From positions 1 through 64,000 of the forward strand of contig SKCR01021128.1 of the NCBI GenBank assembly GCA_019454045.1: 64,000 bases of DNA. Direction: 5' to 3'. The translations under genes were made by a program, and so were the position numbers. Positions within the stretch are counted from its first letter, which is position 1, and every line of letters begins with the position of its first letter. This DNA is from Zanthoxylum bungeanum. Lineage: Eukaryota; Streptophyta; Magnoliopsida; Sapindales; Rutaceae. The notes under the pieces are model-generated. The model was not told where the DNA came from. It saw only the letters and a program-made list of their open reading frames with translations, and searched no databases. Shown in pieces: positions 1 to 13,400 of the stretch.

Positions 1-760
1 ATGTGAAATTCCATGTTGGATCTTAATATTTGACTCTGAATATACTCATGACACGTGGTTGTGAGGTGAATTTATTCTTTTCAAGTGTCATGTGTGGACA
101 TGTGTCTTACCAGTTAATTGCATATTTAAATAAGTGGGTTAATGTCAGATTATATGTAATTAGTGATTAATGAGCTCCAGAGAGTTACAATTGCGGTTGC
201 AGATTGTATTTATAAGAAGCACAATTCCACTATAAAGCTTGCCCTGGAAAGATGCATTTTTGTGATAACACATGGCACTACAGATGTAAGCGTATTTATG
301 AACACCTAGACATCAGATATTTTTTTTACCTAATATCTTTTAAATAAGTTACTTAGCATTCCACCTTAACTATTGATATGTTGGTTCTAAGAAAAGTTTA
401 TGAGCTAAAAATATAATGCTTGCGGTAGCCCTCAACTAATGAGTTATCTTTCGAGTCCTTTCAAAGCTTTTGTATAATATTAGATCTAAAATCATACACC
501 TGTAGGTTTCACTGTATTTTTCCAAGTGACAAGGATCAGACAAATAGACAGTCATTTGCACGCGATATGGAGGGTTTGTTAAAGAGATTATTCATATCGA
601 GTGAGATATATAGATACTCTGATACTGGGATAGAAGTATAATTAGCCTAAGTTAACTTCTAACATTTTATTTAGAAAAAAAAGGGTGGAATCTCCCCAAC
701 GTTTTTGATAACCCCCACTTTTGAAGGAGGAAAATTGTAGATACTGAAGCGTGTTAGGAA
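1..760. other. AT-rich intergenic DNA, no gene seen
   Basis: AT-rich sequence with stops in all frames and no frame resembling a known protein. I see no RNA gene and no terminal-repeat structure here. Confidence 0.6.
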
Positions 761-991
761 CTCTAACTACGGATATAATTATCTGTTTTGGGTGTTTTAT
801 CTACGAAGGACTATTAGTCTCACATGATTTATTCCTATAGTAAACCTTTCCCAAATGGGAAACTCTCATATTTGTCAAATAAATATATAGTATCGCATGT
901 GAAAGAGGTTTCTTATGGGAACAAATTTGTGTGAGACCAAATGTTCTCCGAAGTAAAACCTCCTAAAATAGATAATTGTGCCCGTAATGAG
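761..991. repeat. Foldback / MITE-like inverted repeat
   Basis: The left arm (about 761-855) and the right arm (about 903-991) are imperfect reverse complements along most of their length. The left arm contains TAATTATCTGTTTTGGG; the reverse complement of the right arm contains CAATTATCTATTTTAGG in the same place. Both arms then share a TAGTCTCACA / TGGTCTCACA block and an AAACCTTTC-like block, leaving a loop of about 45 bases. No coding capacity is present. This is the form of a small non-autonomous DNA transposon, but no clear TSD was found, so the superfamily is open. Confidence 0.6.
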
Positions 992-2385
992 GGTGTGCAA
1001 AGTATCACTTTCAGTGATAAAATTAAACTAAGAAAACAATGTTAGATAGTTAGTAATTTAGTTATGAGAAAAGAAGAGAAGATAAATGAATCCCACATCT
1101 AAAAGCTACAAAAGAAAATAAGTGTTTAAATACATTTATTGCACAAATTTGATTCAAATTGATTGGTGGAATTTTGGAGGGAAATATAATTTGGCTATAA
1201 ATTAAATACTATATATATAGTTAAAGATGAACACTTGGACACTTAATCATTTTTTATGATTTTCGAAAATTTAATGGTTTTTATTTTTTTTTGAATTTCT
1301 GTTAAATATAACAGTTTGATTTGGGAAAGGAAGTGTTCCTTGCCAACAGGTTATTTCAAATAAAAGATGTCTATTGCCAAATGGTACTTGAGGTATATAA
1401 ATACCTGTAAAACTCCATAATTCGATATATCAGAAAATCATTCTCTTTTTCTCTAAATTTCTTAAACGTTTTTGGGGAAATTTCAGATTTACTATCTTGA
1501 ATTCTGGTTAGGTTTTGTAGACACCATGGAGGGATGCTGCCATAAACCCATCAACACTTATAGTGGGGGTATTAATTCCTTAAAGATAGTAATTACACTA
1601 TCAAATCCAATTTTTCATATTCTGTAATTTACTTCTGTTTTAATTTTTTTCCTAACAAACAATACTTACTAACTAATGAAAAAATCAAACGAACCACCAT
1701 AAACACCTAACTAAACAGTGCAAGCTTACCTCAGTCTAATGTAAGGAATTTGCTTTGCGACTGTACGAAAATGACCCTTATGTTCCAAATATAAAGATTA
1801 AAACTCCATCCAAATTCCATTATGTCCACCCGATCCCATTTGTGTAAAACCAGTAGGAACATTACGTTAAAGAACCGTATCTTTAATAGTAAAGTTAAAA
1901 AAAAATTAATAAATGATCTCGCTCTCGCTAGGTGTTATTGAAAATAAAAAGCATTATAACAAAACAAAAAGAAAAAAATCAAATAAAAACTACTAATTAA
2001 TACCACTAAAGATAGAGAGATTAAATTTCTGAGATGCTATTTTAAATGTTGTTAACAAGGTTAGTGTGGAAGTCTTCCTTTACCCTTTTCTCTCTGAGGA
2101 TTTAGGGTAGTGTGGAAGTAGATCTAGGATCTCTGTGGTCCTTGTTTAATATCTCTTAATGTGAGTTTTGTCTTTGCACAATCCCTCATTGATGAGACTT
2201 GAGAGCTTTATTTTGAATATAGTGTGGTTGTTTGCGTCCTTTAGTTTAGCTCAACGCTGTGAGAGCCTTTTATATATATGTTCGTGCTTGTTAGTCCCAA
2301 ACAACTAGCGTCTTTGTTTGTTCAAACACTCTCATATATATATATATACGGATACAAAAAGTTCTTGTAAAGATTATGTGGCTCT
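992..2385. other. AT-rich spacer, possible LINE 5' leader
   Basis: No protein-like frame. A TATA-like string (TATATAAATACC, from about 1393) followed by a CT-rich stretch could be a promoter of an old element, but nothing downstream confirms it. Positions 2040-2385 have a more mixed composition, include an imperfect duplication of a GTGTGGAAGT block, and end in a short TA microsatellite (about 2334-2348). They lead directly into the DUF4283 frame, so they may be its 5' leader. Confidence 0.4.
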
Positions 2386-2408
2386 TTGTCTCTTCAAGAA
2401 GAAAAAAG

Positions 2409-2590
2409 TGTTGGGAACCTAGGACATCATTTATCTCCACATTGGTATGACCACTTTGGGCTTAAGCCCTCATGGATTTGCTCTTGGGCTATACCCAAAA
2501 GGCCTCATACCAATGGAGATATTGTCCATACTTATAAACCCATGATCCTCCCCACTTCTAGCCAATGTGGGACTTTGTTTGCACCCAACA
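2409..2590 (-). repeat. TRIM 3' LTR
   Basis: 182 bp. It lacks a 6-bp stretch (ATATTG-like) present in the partner LTR just before CCACTTTGGG, and is otherwise nearly identical to it. Confidence 0.92.
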
Positions 2591-2782
2591 ATCCTCCCCT
2601 CGAACAAAGGACCACCGAGCCTCCCCTCAAACGATCATCCATCCGTCCACTCCATGAAGATCAGAGCACACCGCCTATCTAACTGAGCACTCACGGATCA
2701 CGATCGGGGCTCACCACCTTTTTGTTCGGTATTCCGAGGATTCATCCACATGGCTAACTCCGGGGCATGACTCTGATACCAC

Positions 2783-2970
2783 TGTTGGGAACCTAGGACA
2801 TCACTTATCTCCACATTGGTATGATATTGTCCACTTTGGGCTTAAGCCCTCATGGATTTGCTCTTGGGCTATACCCAAAAGGCCTCATACCAATGGAGAT
2901 ATTGTCCATACTTATAAACCCATGATCCTCCCCACTTCTAGCCAATGTGGGACTTTGTTTGCACCCAACA
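2783..2970 (-). repeat. TRIM 5' LTR
   Basis: 188 bp, TG...CA ends, next to the tRNA-Met type PBS on its left side in plus coordinates, which fixes the element on the minus strand. Confidence 0.92.
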
Positions 2971-3296
2971 AAAAGAGATATGGTCAGTCTCCCTGGGCAA
3001 GTGCAGGAAGAGGGGGAAGGGATGATGTCGTGTTGCCTTGTGAGGAAAGTATTGACAATGAAGCTGATTAATAGAGAAGCTTTCAAAATAACAAAGCAGC
3101 AGGCTTGGAGACCAGTTCATGGGGTAAAAGTTGAAAGCTTGAGCTAAAATAAATTCCTTTTCCAGTTCTTTAATGATGGGGATCGAAGAAGGATATTGAA
3201 AGGGGGACCATGGCATTTTGAAAATTCATTGGTTGTGCTATCACCTGTAACAGGTATTGGAGAAATTACAAAACAGAAGTTCTAGAAGGTGTCTAT

Positions 3297-3839
3297 TGTT
3301 AGGAGATCGTGGGGGTAAAGCTGACATGTAAGAAAAGTGAAATTGAGAATAATTGTTAGTTCATGAGGCTTTACCTACCATATAACAGTACAATAATAAT
3401 TAAGAGGTGGCATAACCTACCATAAATCTTAATAATAAAATAAAGTAATGAGATATAAATTTATCATGGTAAAACCCTCTATGTGAGGGAAACATTTATG
3501 GGCAAATGTAGAAAGCTTTCATTATAGTGGAAATAATTTTACAACTTCTCTCTATACATAAGAAGTGAACAATCTCACACTCTCTTAGAATAGGAGAACT
3601 ACAACTCTCTTACAAACTCTTAATAAGAAACTATATTCCTCTCTTAGAATACAAATGATTTGGTTGAGAATGAAATGAAGAAAATAATGAAATGAAACTT
3701 CTATTTATACGCATGAGATTCACTGTAAAAATAGTGAATTTTAATTTTTTTATTATTTTCTTTTAAGCATGTGGGACCCACCCATAAATTTAATATATTT
3801 TCTCTTAATCATTTGCCCCTTTCGGTGCAATGATTAATA
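3297..3839 (-). repeat. Copia-1 3' LTR
   Basis: 543 bp. Starts TGTTAGG; its end has decayed from CA to TA (GATTAATA). Matches the right LTR along its whole length with scattered substitutions and small indels. Confidence 0.88.
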
Positions 3840-3849
3840 ATGCTCCCAC

Positions 3850-5420
3850 TTTGAAACTTGATTGAGAACCAATCAGTTTCCACACAATCCATTCTACTTT
3901 ACCGTCTTCAAGCTGCTTACGTTTCTGCTAAGCCATAAGAGGATCTACACCATACAAACTTGTCTGTATTGATAGGCTTGGCCATTACGTCTGCAAGGTT
4001 CTCATTGATGCGTACCTTCAATAAGTCCATATTGTCTTCTTCCACTACTTCACAAACAAAATGGTATTGTACCGCTATATGCTTTATTCTTTAATAAAAG
4101 ACTAGATTCTTTGCAATATATAAAACACTCTGACTGTCACAGAATAATGAAATCTTCTATTATTTGTGCCCGAGCTCATCCAATAACCTTTGAAACCAAA
4201 TAGCTTCCTTGCAAGCTTGTGTAGCTGCCATATATTCAGCTTCTGTTGTAGACAAAGCCACAACACTCTTGTAACTTGGATACCCAGCTCACTGCTCCTT
4301 CTGCAAGTACAAACACATAACTTGTAGTGGATTTTATCTTATCAAGATCTCCTGTAAAATCTGAATCCACGTAGCCCCTGACAACTAATTCTGATCCTCC
4401 ATAACATAATGAAACATATGAGGTTCCTTTGATATATCTAAGGATCCTCTTAACAGTATTTCAATGCTCTCTACCAGGATTCACTATAAAATGACTAACT
4501 GCTCCCACTGCTTGTGCAATGTCTGGTCCTATACAAATCATATCGTTCATTTAGCTTCTCACTGCTGATGCTTATGACACTCGAGACATCTCATTCCTCT
4601 CAGCTTCATTGCTATGATACATAAAAGAATATAATTTGAAATTAACAGGAAGTGGGGTAGAAATTAGCTTACAATCTTCTATGTCGAACCACCATAAGAT
4701 TTATTCAAGTAATTTTTCTGAGAAAGGCAAATCTTTCTGTTACTTCTGTCTCGATGTATTTGCATCCATAGAATCTTGTTTGCTGGTCCAAGATCCTTCA
4801 TGTCAAACTCCCTAGCTAAATGTGCTTTAATTTTAGGACTCGATCTTTGTTAGGGTCTGCTACTAACATGTCGTCCACATACAACATCAAAATAATAAAG
4901 TCATTATTTTCAAACCTCTTGTAATACGTAAAATGGTATGAACTGAGTCTGTTGTACCCAAGGCAAATAATGAAGGAACAAATCTCTTATACCAACATCT
5001 CGGCGCTTGTACCATATAGAGATTTGTTCAACCTGCAAGCCAAGTTCTCATTGCCTATTTCAGCAAAACCTTCTGGTTGGAGCATATAAATTTCTTCTTC
5101 AAGTTCTCCATGAAGAAATACAGTTTTCAAATCCAACTGTTCCAAATGTAGGTCAAAAGTAGCACACATAGCCAGAACTACTCTGACTGTTGTAAGTCCA
5201 ACCACCAGAGAATATATATTGTTGAAATCATCCATTCTTTCTGAGCATATCATTTCCCCACCAATCTTGCACGATATCATTCCACTTGATCATTTCTATT
5301 TCGTTTGATCTTGTAGACCCATTTGTTACCAATGGCTTTTCTTCCACGTGGTAATGGTATTAGATCTAATATATATTGTTTCTATGCAAAGCTTCTATTT
5401 CTTCTTGCATTGCTGCCATA
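3850..5420 (-). pseudogene. Copia-1 reverse transcriptase and RNase H
   Basis: The minus strand from 5420 reads MAAMQEEIEALHRN, the start of the copia RVT_2 domain. Near 4987-5280 comes VVLAMCATFDLHLEQLDLKT, then VFLHGELEEEIYM with PEGF, and SLYG, the core of the reverse transcriptase. Near 4140-4290 the RNase H region is recognisable (DSQS and TTEAEYMA-like motifs), followed by the C-terminal NENLADVMAKP-like motif at 3970-4020. The polypeptide would copy element RNA into DNA in the virus-like particle. Many stops and frameshifts remove any function. The N-terminal side is cut off from integrase by A1. Confidence 0.85.
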
Positions 5421-7470
5421 TGTTGGAATTCTCTAAGGTCCCAAGGATCATTATCAAGCATGAAACAAGTGCAAATACAATCAAAAAAGTCGCGGAATAC
5501 CCACAATGATCGGTTGAGTCGATGCGGTGAAGACAAAAAACATTTTCTGCCCTCTAATGGAAGTCACGGCAGTGAGCTTTCTGGTTGTCCTCCATTTTCG
5601 GTTTTGGCTTGATCCATGAAGCTCCAAGCTTTGTTTGGTCATTCCTTGCTCATGAAGTGAGTTCCCTATCACCTTTGTATGGATCCTATGTGTGATAGCA
5701 CCTTGATGATTTGCCACAAATCATCCAAAGCTTCTCCTTAGCTCTCGGTTTTTCAGAAAACGGAAGGCAGAATTCGGTCCTTGACTGTGTGAGAGAAGAA
5801 GAGTTTTGGCTCCAAAAAAATGAAAAAAGAGAGAGATCGATTGGTTGGTGAGAAGGGAAATTGTGTATCTAATACCAAATCAATTTCCAAAATTAATTAT
5901 ATATTTTCTCTTTCCATAAGTCAAGCATTAAAGCTTGCCAACCACTTCCATCAATCCATCAATCAATCAATCACATCAATCAATCAAATGTCACATCACT
6001 CAAAGTGACATGTGATTTGACGCTTGATGTGACTAGCGATTTGACGCTTGATTTGACTTGCGTGCCGCACTCGAATTCGAAATGAGAATATGCTCGTAAA
6101 TAATCCCGGGCTCGGGTTCGCTAATTCCAAATTATCGAATTTTCCGTTCCGACGTAATTAAATGATTATGCCTAGCGAAATCACTATTCACGTCGCTAAC
6201 GAATTAATTCTAAATTAACTCGTTTGCCCGAATTAAAATCTAATTTCAATTCCGCGCCGAAATCTATTTCGTATAATATATCGAATACATTATTTTATCG
6301 ATTAATTCCAAATTAATCGTTATCTCTCTTTTAATGATATTTTATCATAGAAAAAATATCTCCGTAATTAATCCCAGATTGATTTTCTCTCTCTACTAAT
6401 TAATCCCAAATTAATTAAAGTGCGAGTCATACGTCATCGGTGAATCTTCGGGAAGCGACCCATGAGATCCCTGGATATTTTGGCTATAAATTCGGTCGTC
6501 GGACTATCCGAACACGTAAGTACCTAGTACTACGTTTATACCGATTTACAAGACAAGGTTGGCTTCTAGCAGAGCGCAATGCCTACCCAATTCTCCAGAA
6601 ACATGCTTACAGGAATAAGCGATCTATGCCATGCGTAGTATACGTAGTATTGCGTATGTCGATCCAGTATCAGATGATCAAGTGCTAGGTCCGGGGCTGG
6701 AATTGTGTCTGCCCCGTACGAAGCACATGTCGGATGTCTGGTAACTAGTCTCTATAATCGGATATACATGACCTTGTCATAATATCCCGATAGCTACAAA
6801 ATTTAAGAGAACCAGTCTCGTATCCTACGTGACCATAATCTCCACTATGACTAGAGTGATACTTCCGTCTTGACGTCACACCCAACACACTATGATTCTC
6901 GATATACCTAGAAGAGGCGTACAGAGAAACCTGTTAAAGCCCTGGACGACCAAAACCAAAGTATATTGATTGTCGCAAGTATTAGCGGTGCAAGTCTCAG
7001 GTTAAGACCAAATACACCTACCCTGATTTCGGACTTCCATAGACACATAGTCATACTACCAATGGAATTCCGAGGGGGTCTATCCAGAGCGAAGCTGTTT
7101 CCCGTACCATCGGTAAAACACAACCTCCTATTACACTTGCATGAGTATCCTATACTCAAATATATGAGAACTATGCCGTTGTACCCTCACAACGCGCACA
7201 AGTGTAATACTAGTCTTTTACGTATTAATCGATGTCCAATCTCGATAATACTCTGACTAGGGATATTTAATGATTAATCCTTCGTGGACTGATACTGTCT
7301 CATATCATTCTCAATCCAGGAACTAATCATAGGGACCTCCTATCATTTATACATCTTGGTGATCTAATCACAAATGATAAGAGAGCAATCTCCTTTGTCA
7401 CATAGTTAATTTGTACAACAACACCATGATCTGTACAAATAGTGACGCTATGGGTCATAATTGTCCAACA
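5421..7470 (-). repeat. A1 3' LTR
   Basis: 2050 bp, TGTTGGAATT...AATTGTCCAACA. Contains a run of related AATTAATCCCAGATTAATT-like motifs near 6220-6420. Short frames within it recur in the partner LTR and are not genes. Confidence 0.9.
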
Positions 7471-10400
7471 ATCTCCCACTTGGCCTATAGCCAGTCACTC
7501 GAGTGTCTTACACCCGAACTATGTACGGTTGGCTCAAATTGCTGAGAAAAGGCTTTCGTCAGCGGATTTGCATGATTATCGTCTGATGCGATTTATACGA
7601 TCATCACATCGCCACGATGTATGATCCGAACGAATCAGATGAATATCGAAGTATGTATCTGGATCGTTGATGAGACCATTAATTCTTTAGCCTGTGATGA
7701 AGCCTAGCTCAGCTGCTAACAGAACTATATCTAATCTGATTAGATATTTATTATCGATCCAAATGGCTTCTATTGCTGCCTCAGCTGCAGCAATGACCCG
7801 CATTTGTTGTTTACACGGTAACAATATCTTGCTTGGAAGATTTCCAGCTCACTGTTCCGTTATTCAAACTGTATAGTACCGTTTGCGACTTATAGTCATT
7901 TTTATCGGTTTAGAAAACTTGCAGTAGTGATCCCAGTCACTTCAAGTTCTCCATCTCCGTAGTATAAGACAACATCCTTAGTTCTCTAAGATACTAAAGG
8001 ATGTTCTTAACATCAATCCAGTGACTATCACTTGGATTGGCCTGTTTGTGAATCCATATGCTCAAAGCGTATGAGACACCAGGTCGCGTATATTTTTCAA
8101 TGTATGATTTCTCGCAGAGTATTTATGAAAGCTAAGCTTTCACTGATTTTATTATGGGAATATCATTTCCAAGAAATGACATATATTATCATTATTTATT
8201 GGACAGCCACTGTCAGTGCGCTCCCACTAACCTCCTTATATACACAAGAATCATTTATGTTTTGATTAAATCATAAACCATTATGATTACATCAAAATGA
8301 TAATTCCAAGAACCTAATGCTTGCTTCAATCCAAACATGAATCGAACAACCTGCAAACCTTGTTTGCTAGTTTTGGTACGACAAAACCTACAGGATGTTG
8401 TAAACATCCTCCTAAAGGTTTCCTTTTCAGGAAAGCGATTTTCCCGTTCAGCTGTCATATTTCATAAATGAAACATGCAGCTTAGCAAGCATTATCCAAA
8501 TGGATTTACTGTGGCAACAGTTAAAAGGTTGAACCGAAATCAACATAATGTTGATAACGATACCTTTCCGCTAAAAGCCTAGCTTTATACGTTGGTATGT
8601 TGCCATCCATGTATGTCTTCCTTGAAGACTCATATAGTACCAATAGGCACAATGCCTTGCGGTACATCAACTAGTATCCAAATATAGTTGATATACATGG
8701 AATCCATTTCGGACTCATGGCACTTTGCCATAATAGGGAGTCGATACCTTGTATCACTTTCATATACATAGTCGGTTGGTATAACTCAAAAGATTGACAT
8801 CTTTATGAGGTGAGATCAGAAACCCATACCCCGGGTCGTTTTCTGACTCTCTCAGACTTACGTGGTTCTTGTGTATTCGAAGATTATGGTATAGTTTCAT
8901 CCTTGATGAACTATTTGTGTTCCATTAAGGATTGGTGCTTGGAACAGTATCACTCCGATTTTCATCGAGTTATACTATCCTCCCACTTACCACTACATAT
9001 CGGTATTCCTCTTAGGAAAATCGCATGGCGAGCAACAATTACATTGTTCTCTTGTGAGTTGTATAAGTAATATACTTATGGTTTCCCTTGGATAACCTAC
9101 AATTGGCACTTATCCAATTTGGGTTTTAGTTTGGTATCATCCAACATATGCCTAGCATTCCCAAATTATCAGGAATGTGAAACCCGGTTTCTTTCCCGTT
9201 CATATCTAATATGAAATCTGTCAAACAGATTTTAATGGAACCTTATTCTAAATAAGTTCTTGCACTGCTTATGCATATCCGTTGAAGGAAATGGTAGCTC
9301 AGAGCGACTCATGATTAACCTTTATCATGTCCAACAAAATTTGGTTACTCAGTTCGGACACGCCGTCAAATTGACGTGTTCCGGGAGGAGTCCTCATTGA
9401 AAGATTACTATACTCTTTCAAGTATATTACAAACTTATTGCTTAAGTATTTTCATCATGGTCTAACCGTGATGATTTAATACTTTAACCGATCTGTTTGT
9501 CTATTTTGTGTCGAAAACTATAAAAGTTTCCAATTTATGTTCCATTAAGAGACACATAACCATAACGCGATGCCACATCTGTAAAGGTCACGAAATATTC
9601 ATATCCACCTCTTAGCCTAGCTAGACATGGGCCCACTTGCTTCACTATGAACTAAAGCTTACAGATTGGTGGCATTTGCACTTTTACCAAGTAAATAGTG
9701 TTTTAGGCACTTTGCCCAATAAACTAGATTCGTAGACTTTATTTGACTGGAATCAAATCAGTCCTAGTACCCACTCTTCGAAAGTGTGGATATACGAGTC
9801 TTGTTTAATTGTGTCCCAGACAACAATGCAACAATATGTTTCATCTGATCAAATCAGTATGAGCTGTTTGTTTGTCACGTTATACGTTTGAGATTTATTT
9901 ATATTCAAAATATAAATGCTGTTATTTCACATCTAATGTGTTTATCTCAATATCATCTTTATAAAATAAAATACTTTAGTGTTCTAGAATATAAAGATTC
10001 ACCCGCAACGGGTTAAACACTGATATAGAGATAATGTTTCTAGTCAAACTATTTACATTATAACAGTTTCCAAATTCAGGTACACACCCGAAGGGTAGTT
10101 CCTAAATTAGGTATCTACAGTTAAAAACAGCGACTTTCGTCCCATTTCCATTTCGCAGATGAATCTCAACCGAAGTCAGTATTATGTTCAAACAGATTCT
10201 GAACATCAATACATATATTTTATGTTCCACACTAAGTATTTAAAATCTAATTTTAATACTAGTAATGAACATAATGTTGATAAACATATTTGAAGTCAGA
10301 GCCTTGCCCGTTCTTCAATTTCTTCATGTCTGCCTTGTCCAAACGGCAGTCACGCTTCCGCGATCCCGTTTGACACATTTTAGGCAGACATTTTGGGATA

Positions 10401-13400
10401 TGTCATTTATCTTCCTAGAAGATTATAATGATTTTGCCTTTGCCAGTTTCAACACTCCAGAAGCCTTTGGCCAAGCCTCAGGTTTCTAGAATATCGAAGT
10501 ATGGTGCGTCTGGCGCTACTTGCCATATTGCAAATATTTGACTTTATCTCCTTGAGAATAGTCATTAACTCTCCAAGAGTTTATTATTGCAATTTAGTAC
10601 TTCTAAGATATAAGTATAGATCTATGAAGATCCTTCAATTTCATTATCATACTTTAAGGATCTAACCCTTAGTTCTGACAAAGAAATTAAGGAGTCTACT
10701 GCGACAAGCTTAATGGATTAAGCACTAAAGCTATCATCACATAAATCTTCCAAAGATTATGCTCTACTATTTTCTTAACTCCGGGCTTAGGCCTAATATG
10801 TTATTTTATCAAATAAAGTAACTTATTATTTTCCAGGACCATCTTGAAATTTATTCCCAATTTGAAAATTAAACCATTTAAATACATTTTCCCTAGGATT
10901 ATTTTTTAATGTGAATCTTTCAATTATATCTTGATTTTAATAGTCCAACTATTTAATCAACGATTTAGGTACTATTTATTATAATGATTACTATAGTCTA
11001 ACTATATAATCAACTATACTTTTAATTTGTTAATTCAATTATATTGATTACTATAATCCAATTATAAAATCAACTATTTATTGAATTAGTTTGAATACAG
11101 TCCAACTGTTAATTAAAACAACAATTTAAATATTAGTCCAACTAATTTAATTTATTTGACGAATGATATTCTTTTGAGCGCATATGGCAAGTAATTAAAC
11201 GAATATTGCAAATTCAATTCTTGCCTCCCACTATTTTTCGGCGAGCCTCTAACCCTCTGTCGAGTACTCGGGAAACCGTGTTTCCTAGCGGGCTAGGATC
11301 CCGTTAAATATCACACAATCTTGACTTTGGCCAACAAATTGTATGATAATTAACTAGGTAGATCTCTAAGATCAATTGGATCCAATCTAATTCCTAGATC
11401 CAGTAGGGGAACATCCAAGTCCGAAACATATATCTTATAAATTCCAATATATCCAATATATTACCTAACATTTTTCCTCTGAATCAACTAAGCCTTGCTT
11501 TGGCACAACAAACTTAGTGATCCCAGTTAAGCGCGACCCATTGACCATGGAAAGCTTCGTAATCAATGTCGATGGACAAGAAGTGGTTTTGACTTTGGCC
11601 AACAAACCACAACTTGGACAAGACACCGATATGGAACAAAGCTCTCGTGATTCAAACACATTCTCGACGGACAAAGGCCTTGACTTTGGACCAACAAGCC
11701 AATGTCAGTCTCGGATCTTGAGTAAGAATCACTCAATGGAAGGAAAAACGGTTAATATTTTGCGAGGGTTTTTCGAATGCAAATTGGCAACCAATTTATT
11801 ATCTTGTTAAGGTCTCATCATCATACACCCTTAAACATGCATTCTAAACACATAATAAAGCGCGTATAATAAAATAATAATGATATGCGGATGGATACTT
11901 TACACATTGATCCTAGATCAAATCTCTCTCTTTCTCTCTCCCGCGCTAGCACATGTATCACTTCTACCCGTTACACTACACTTCTAAAGAAACCTCATTT
12001 ACATTGAGGGGAATAGGTGAGAAGAGAATACAAAAATAAGGAGGTGATAAGGCTGGACACGCAGGTCCAATTAATAAATCAAATTTATTACAACAATTTC
12101 TAAAATTGCCCCACCCATGTAATATCCATCTGATATACATTATTCATGCATCGCAACTATGTATTCACACAAGCATGTTATCAATCAATCTAATCAAATT
12201 AATTAATCTGATAATTAATGACCATCCAATGTTCAAAGAACGATTTGATTTTTTCTTGAGTCAAACTCGTTTTGCGAATAAGTACTTAAAGTACGAATTC
12301 TCGAATTAAATTAAACTACAAAATCAAATCCAATTCAATTTGTATTTAATACTAATTCGCTATTTAATTCTAAATTAAATATTACACTTTATTAATAAAC
12401 CTTTACGACTTAAATTCCAAATTTAATCGTTACGGGTCTCAAACCCGATTAACGTCCAACGTTAATTTAATTAAAGTCCAATGGGCTTTTAATTAAGTTC
12501 TTTAAGGCGTGGACTTTTGGTCAACTCGGGTCAAACCAAATAACCAAAATCCAATCCGGGAGTTACCCCATAAGCCCAGAAATCAATTTAGGCCCATTAG
12601 GCCCAATTAAACTTTAAAGGTCCATTAGTCGCATTTGGGCTTTATGGATGCGGTTTTGGGCCCAATTGGATCCAACCAATTTAGCCTAAACCCAACTTGG
12701 TACAACCAAGCCCAATAACAACATAACAAGCCCAAATCCAATTTAAGCCCAATTTAATTAAACCATAAAAATCCAATTTCATAATTTAATTAAACAAAGT
12801 GCATTACATAATTAATTACCCAATTAACATTTCTAAAACATCAATTAGCCTAATTAATCATGCTCATCAACAACAAAACATGCCCAACACATTTCATCAA
12901 AAATCAAACCCATAAACCATGATTTATATGTCTCGGCCAAGGAGGGGATTTTATGTCCAAATCAAATTCAATCCAATTAAATTCAATTCAACATTAAATC
13001 AATATTCCCAATTGATTTCCAACACATCCAATGATCAAAAAATCAAAAATCACCATGACTTTTACAATTCATTAGTTTCGGCCAAGCCCACTAATTTAGG
13101 GAAAATTTGTCCAATTCAAAATTCATCCAATTAAATATCAAATCAACTTTAGCCAATTGTTTTAAGTCATCCAATGATCAAAAAAAAAAAAAAATACCAA
13201 GACATTAGGGCACATCATATTTTCGGCCAAGCCTAAAAAATTGGGGAAATTTTTTCAAAACAAAATTTAATCAAATTGATCCAATCAATACTCAATTAAA
13301 CATGTAATAATCATACTTAAACATCCAATTTCATCAAATCATGCTCAAACACATTTTACCCAATTTTAACCCTAAAAATTTTCATGCTCAATATTGGCTC

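Larger units (their letters stand above)
2409..2970 (-). mobile_element. TRIM (miniature LTR retrotransposon), complete
   Basis: A 562-bp element with LTRs at 2409-2590 and 2783-2970, each starting TGTTGGG and ending CCCAACA. The internal part is 192 bp and cannot code for a protein. On the minus strand a PBS, TGGTATCAGAG (2771-2781), matching the 3' end of initiator tRNA-Met lies two bases from the 5' LTR, and a purine tract GAGGGGAGGAT abuts the 3' LTR. Perfect 5-bp TSDs AAAAG flank it (2404-2408, 2971-2975). It must move using proteins from an autonomous element. LTRs of this general sequence are common in eudicots; I did not see 5S-like promoter boxes, so I do not call it Cassandra. Confidence 0.93.
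2386..3296 (+). pseudogene. DUF4283 protein, N-terminal part, interrupted by a TRIM
   Basis: The frame begins near 2386 (LSLQEEK), breaks at the TRIM at 2409, and resumes at 2976. It then reads through INREAFKITKQQAWRP, a stop (TAA) after VESLS, and FLFQFFNDGDRRRILKGGPW and FENSLVVLSP up to 3296. The spacing of the NREA, AWRP, FLFQF and GGPW motifs is that of the plant DUF4283 domain, usually found in ORF1 of L1-type LINEs and in related zinc-knuckle proteins presumed to bind nucleic acid. The remainder lies beyond the Copia-1 insertion, at 22367-22800. In-frame stops and two insertions make it dead. Whether it was a LINE ORF1 or a host gene cannot be decided, because no endonuclease or RT of LINE type is in the window. 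Confidence 0.75.

Noticed and set aside
1393..1700. Promoter and gene start after the TATATAAATACC string, ATG near 1526
   Set aside because: The frame closes quickly and nothing protein-like follows.
2386..2682. 98-codon plus-strand frame as a gene
   Set aside because: After the first few DUF4283 codons it runs into the TRIM LTR and internal region; it is a chance frame.
2409..2970. Cassandra-type TRIM
   Set aside because: I could not find 5S rRNA-like A and C boxes in the LTR, so only the general TRIM label is kept.
6440..6688. 82-codon frame, repeated at 14435-14683
   Set aside because: Both copies lie at the same place in the two A1 LTRs; repetition comes from the LTR and not from a gene family.
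11465..11810. Opposing frames (69 and 97 codons) as a family A accessory gene
   Set aside because: The corresponding A2 frames are different and shorter; no known motif. The region is listed only as unexplained.
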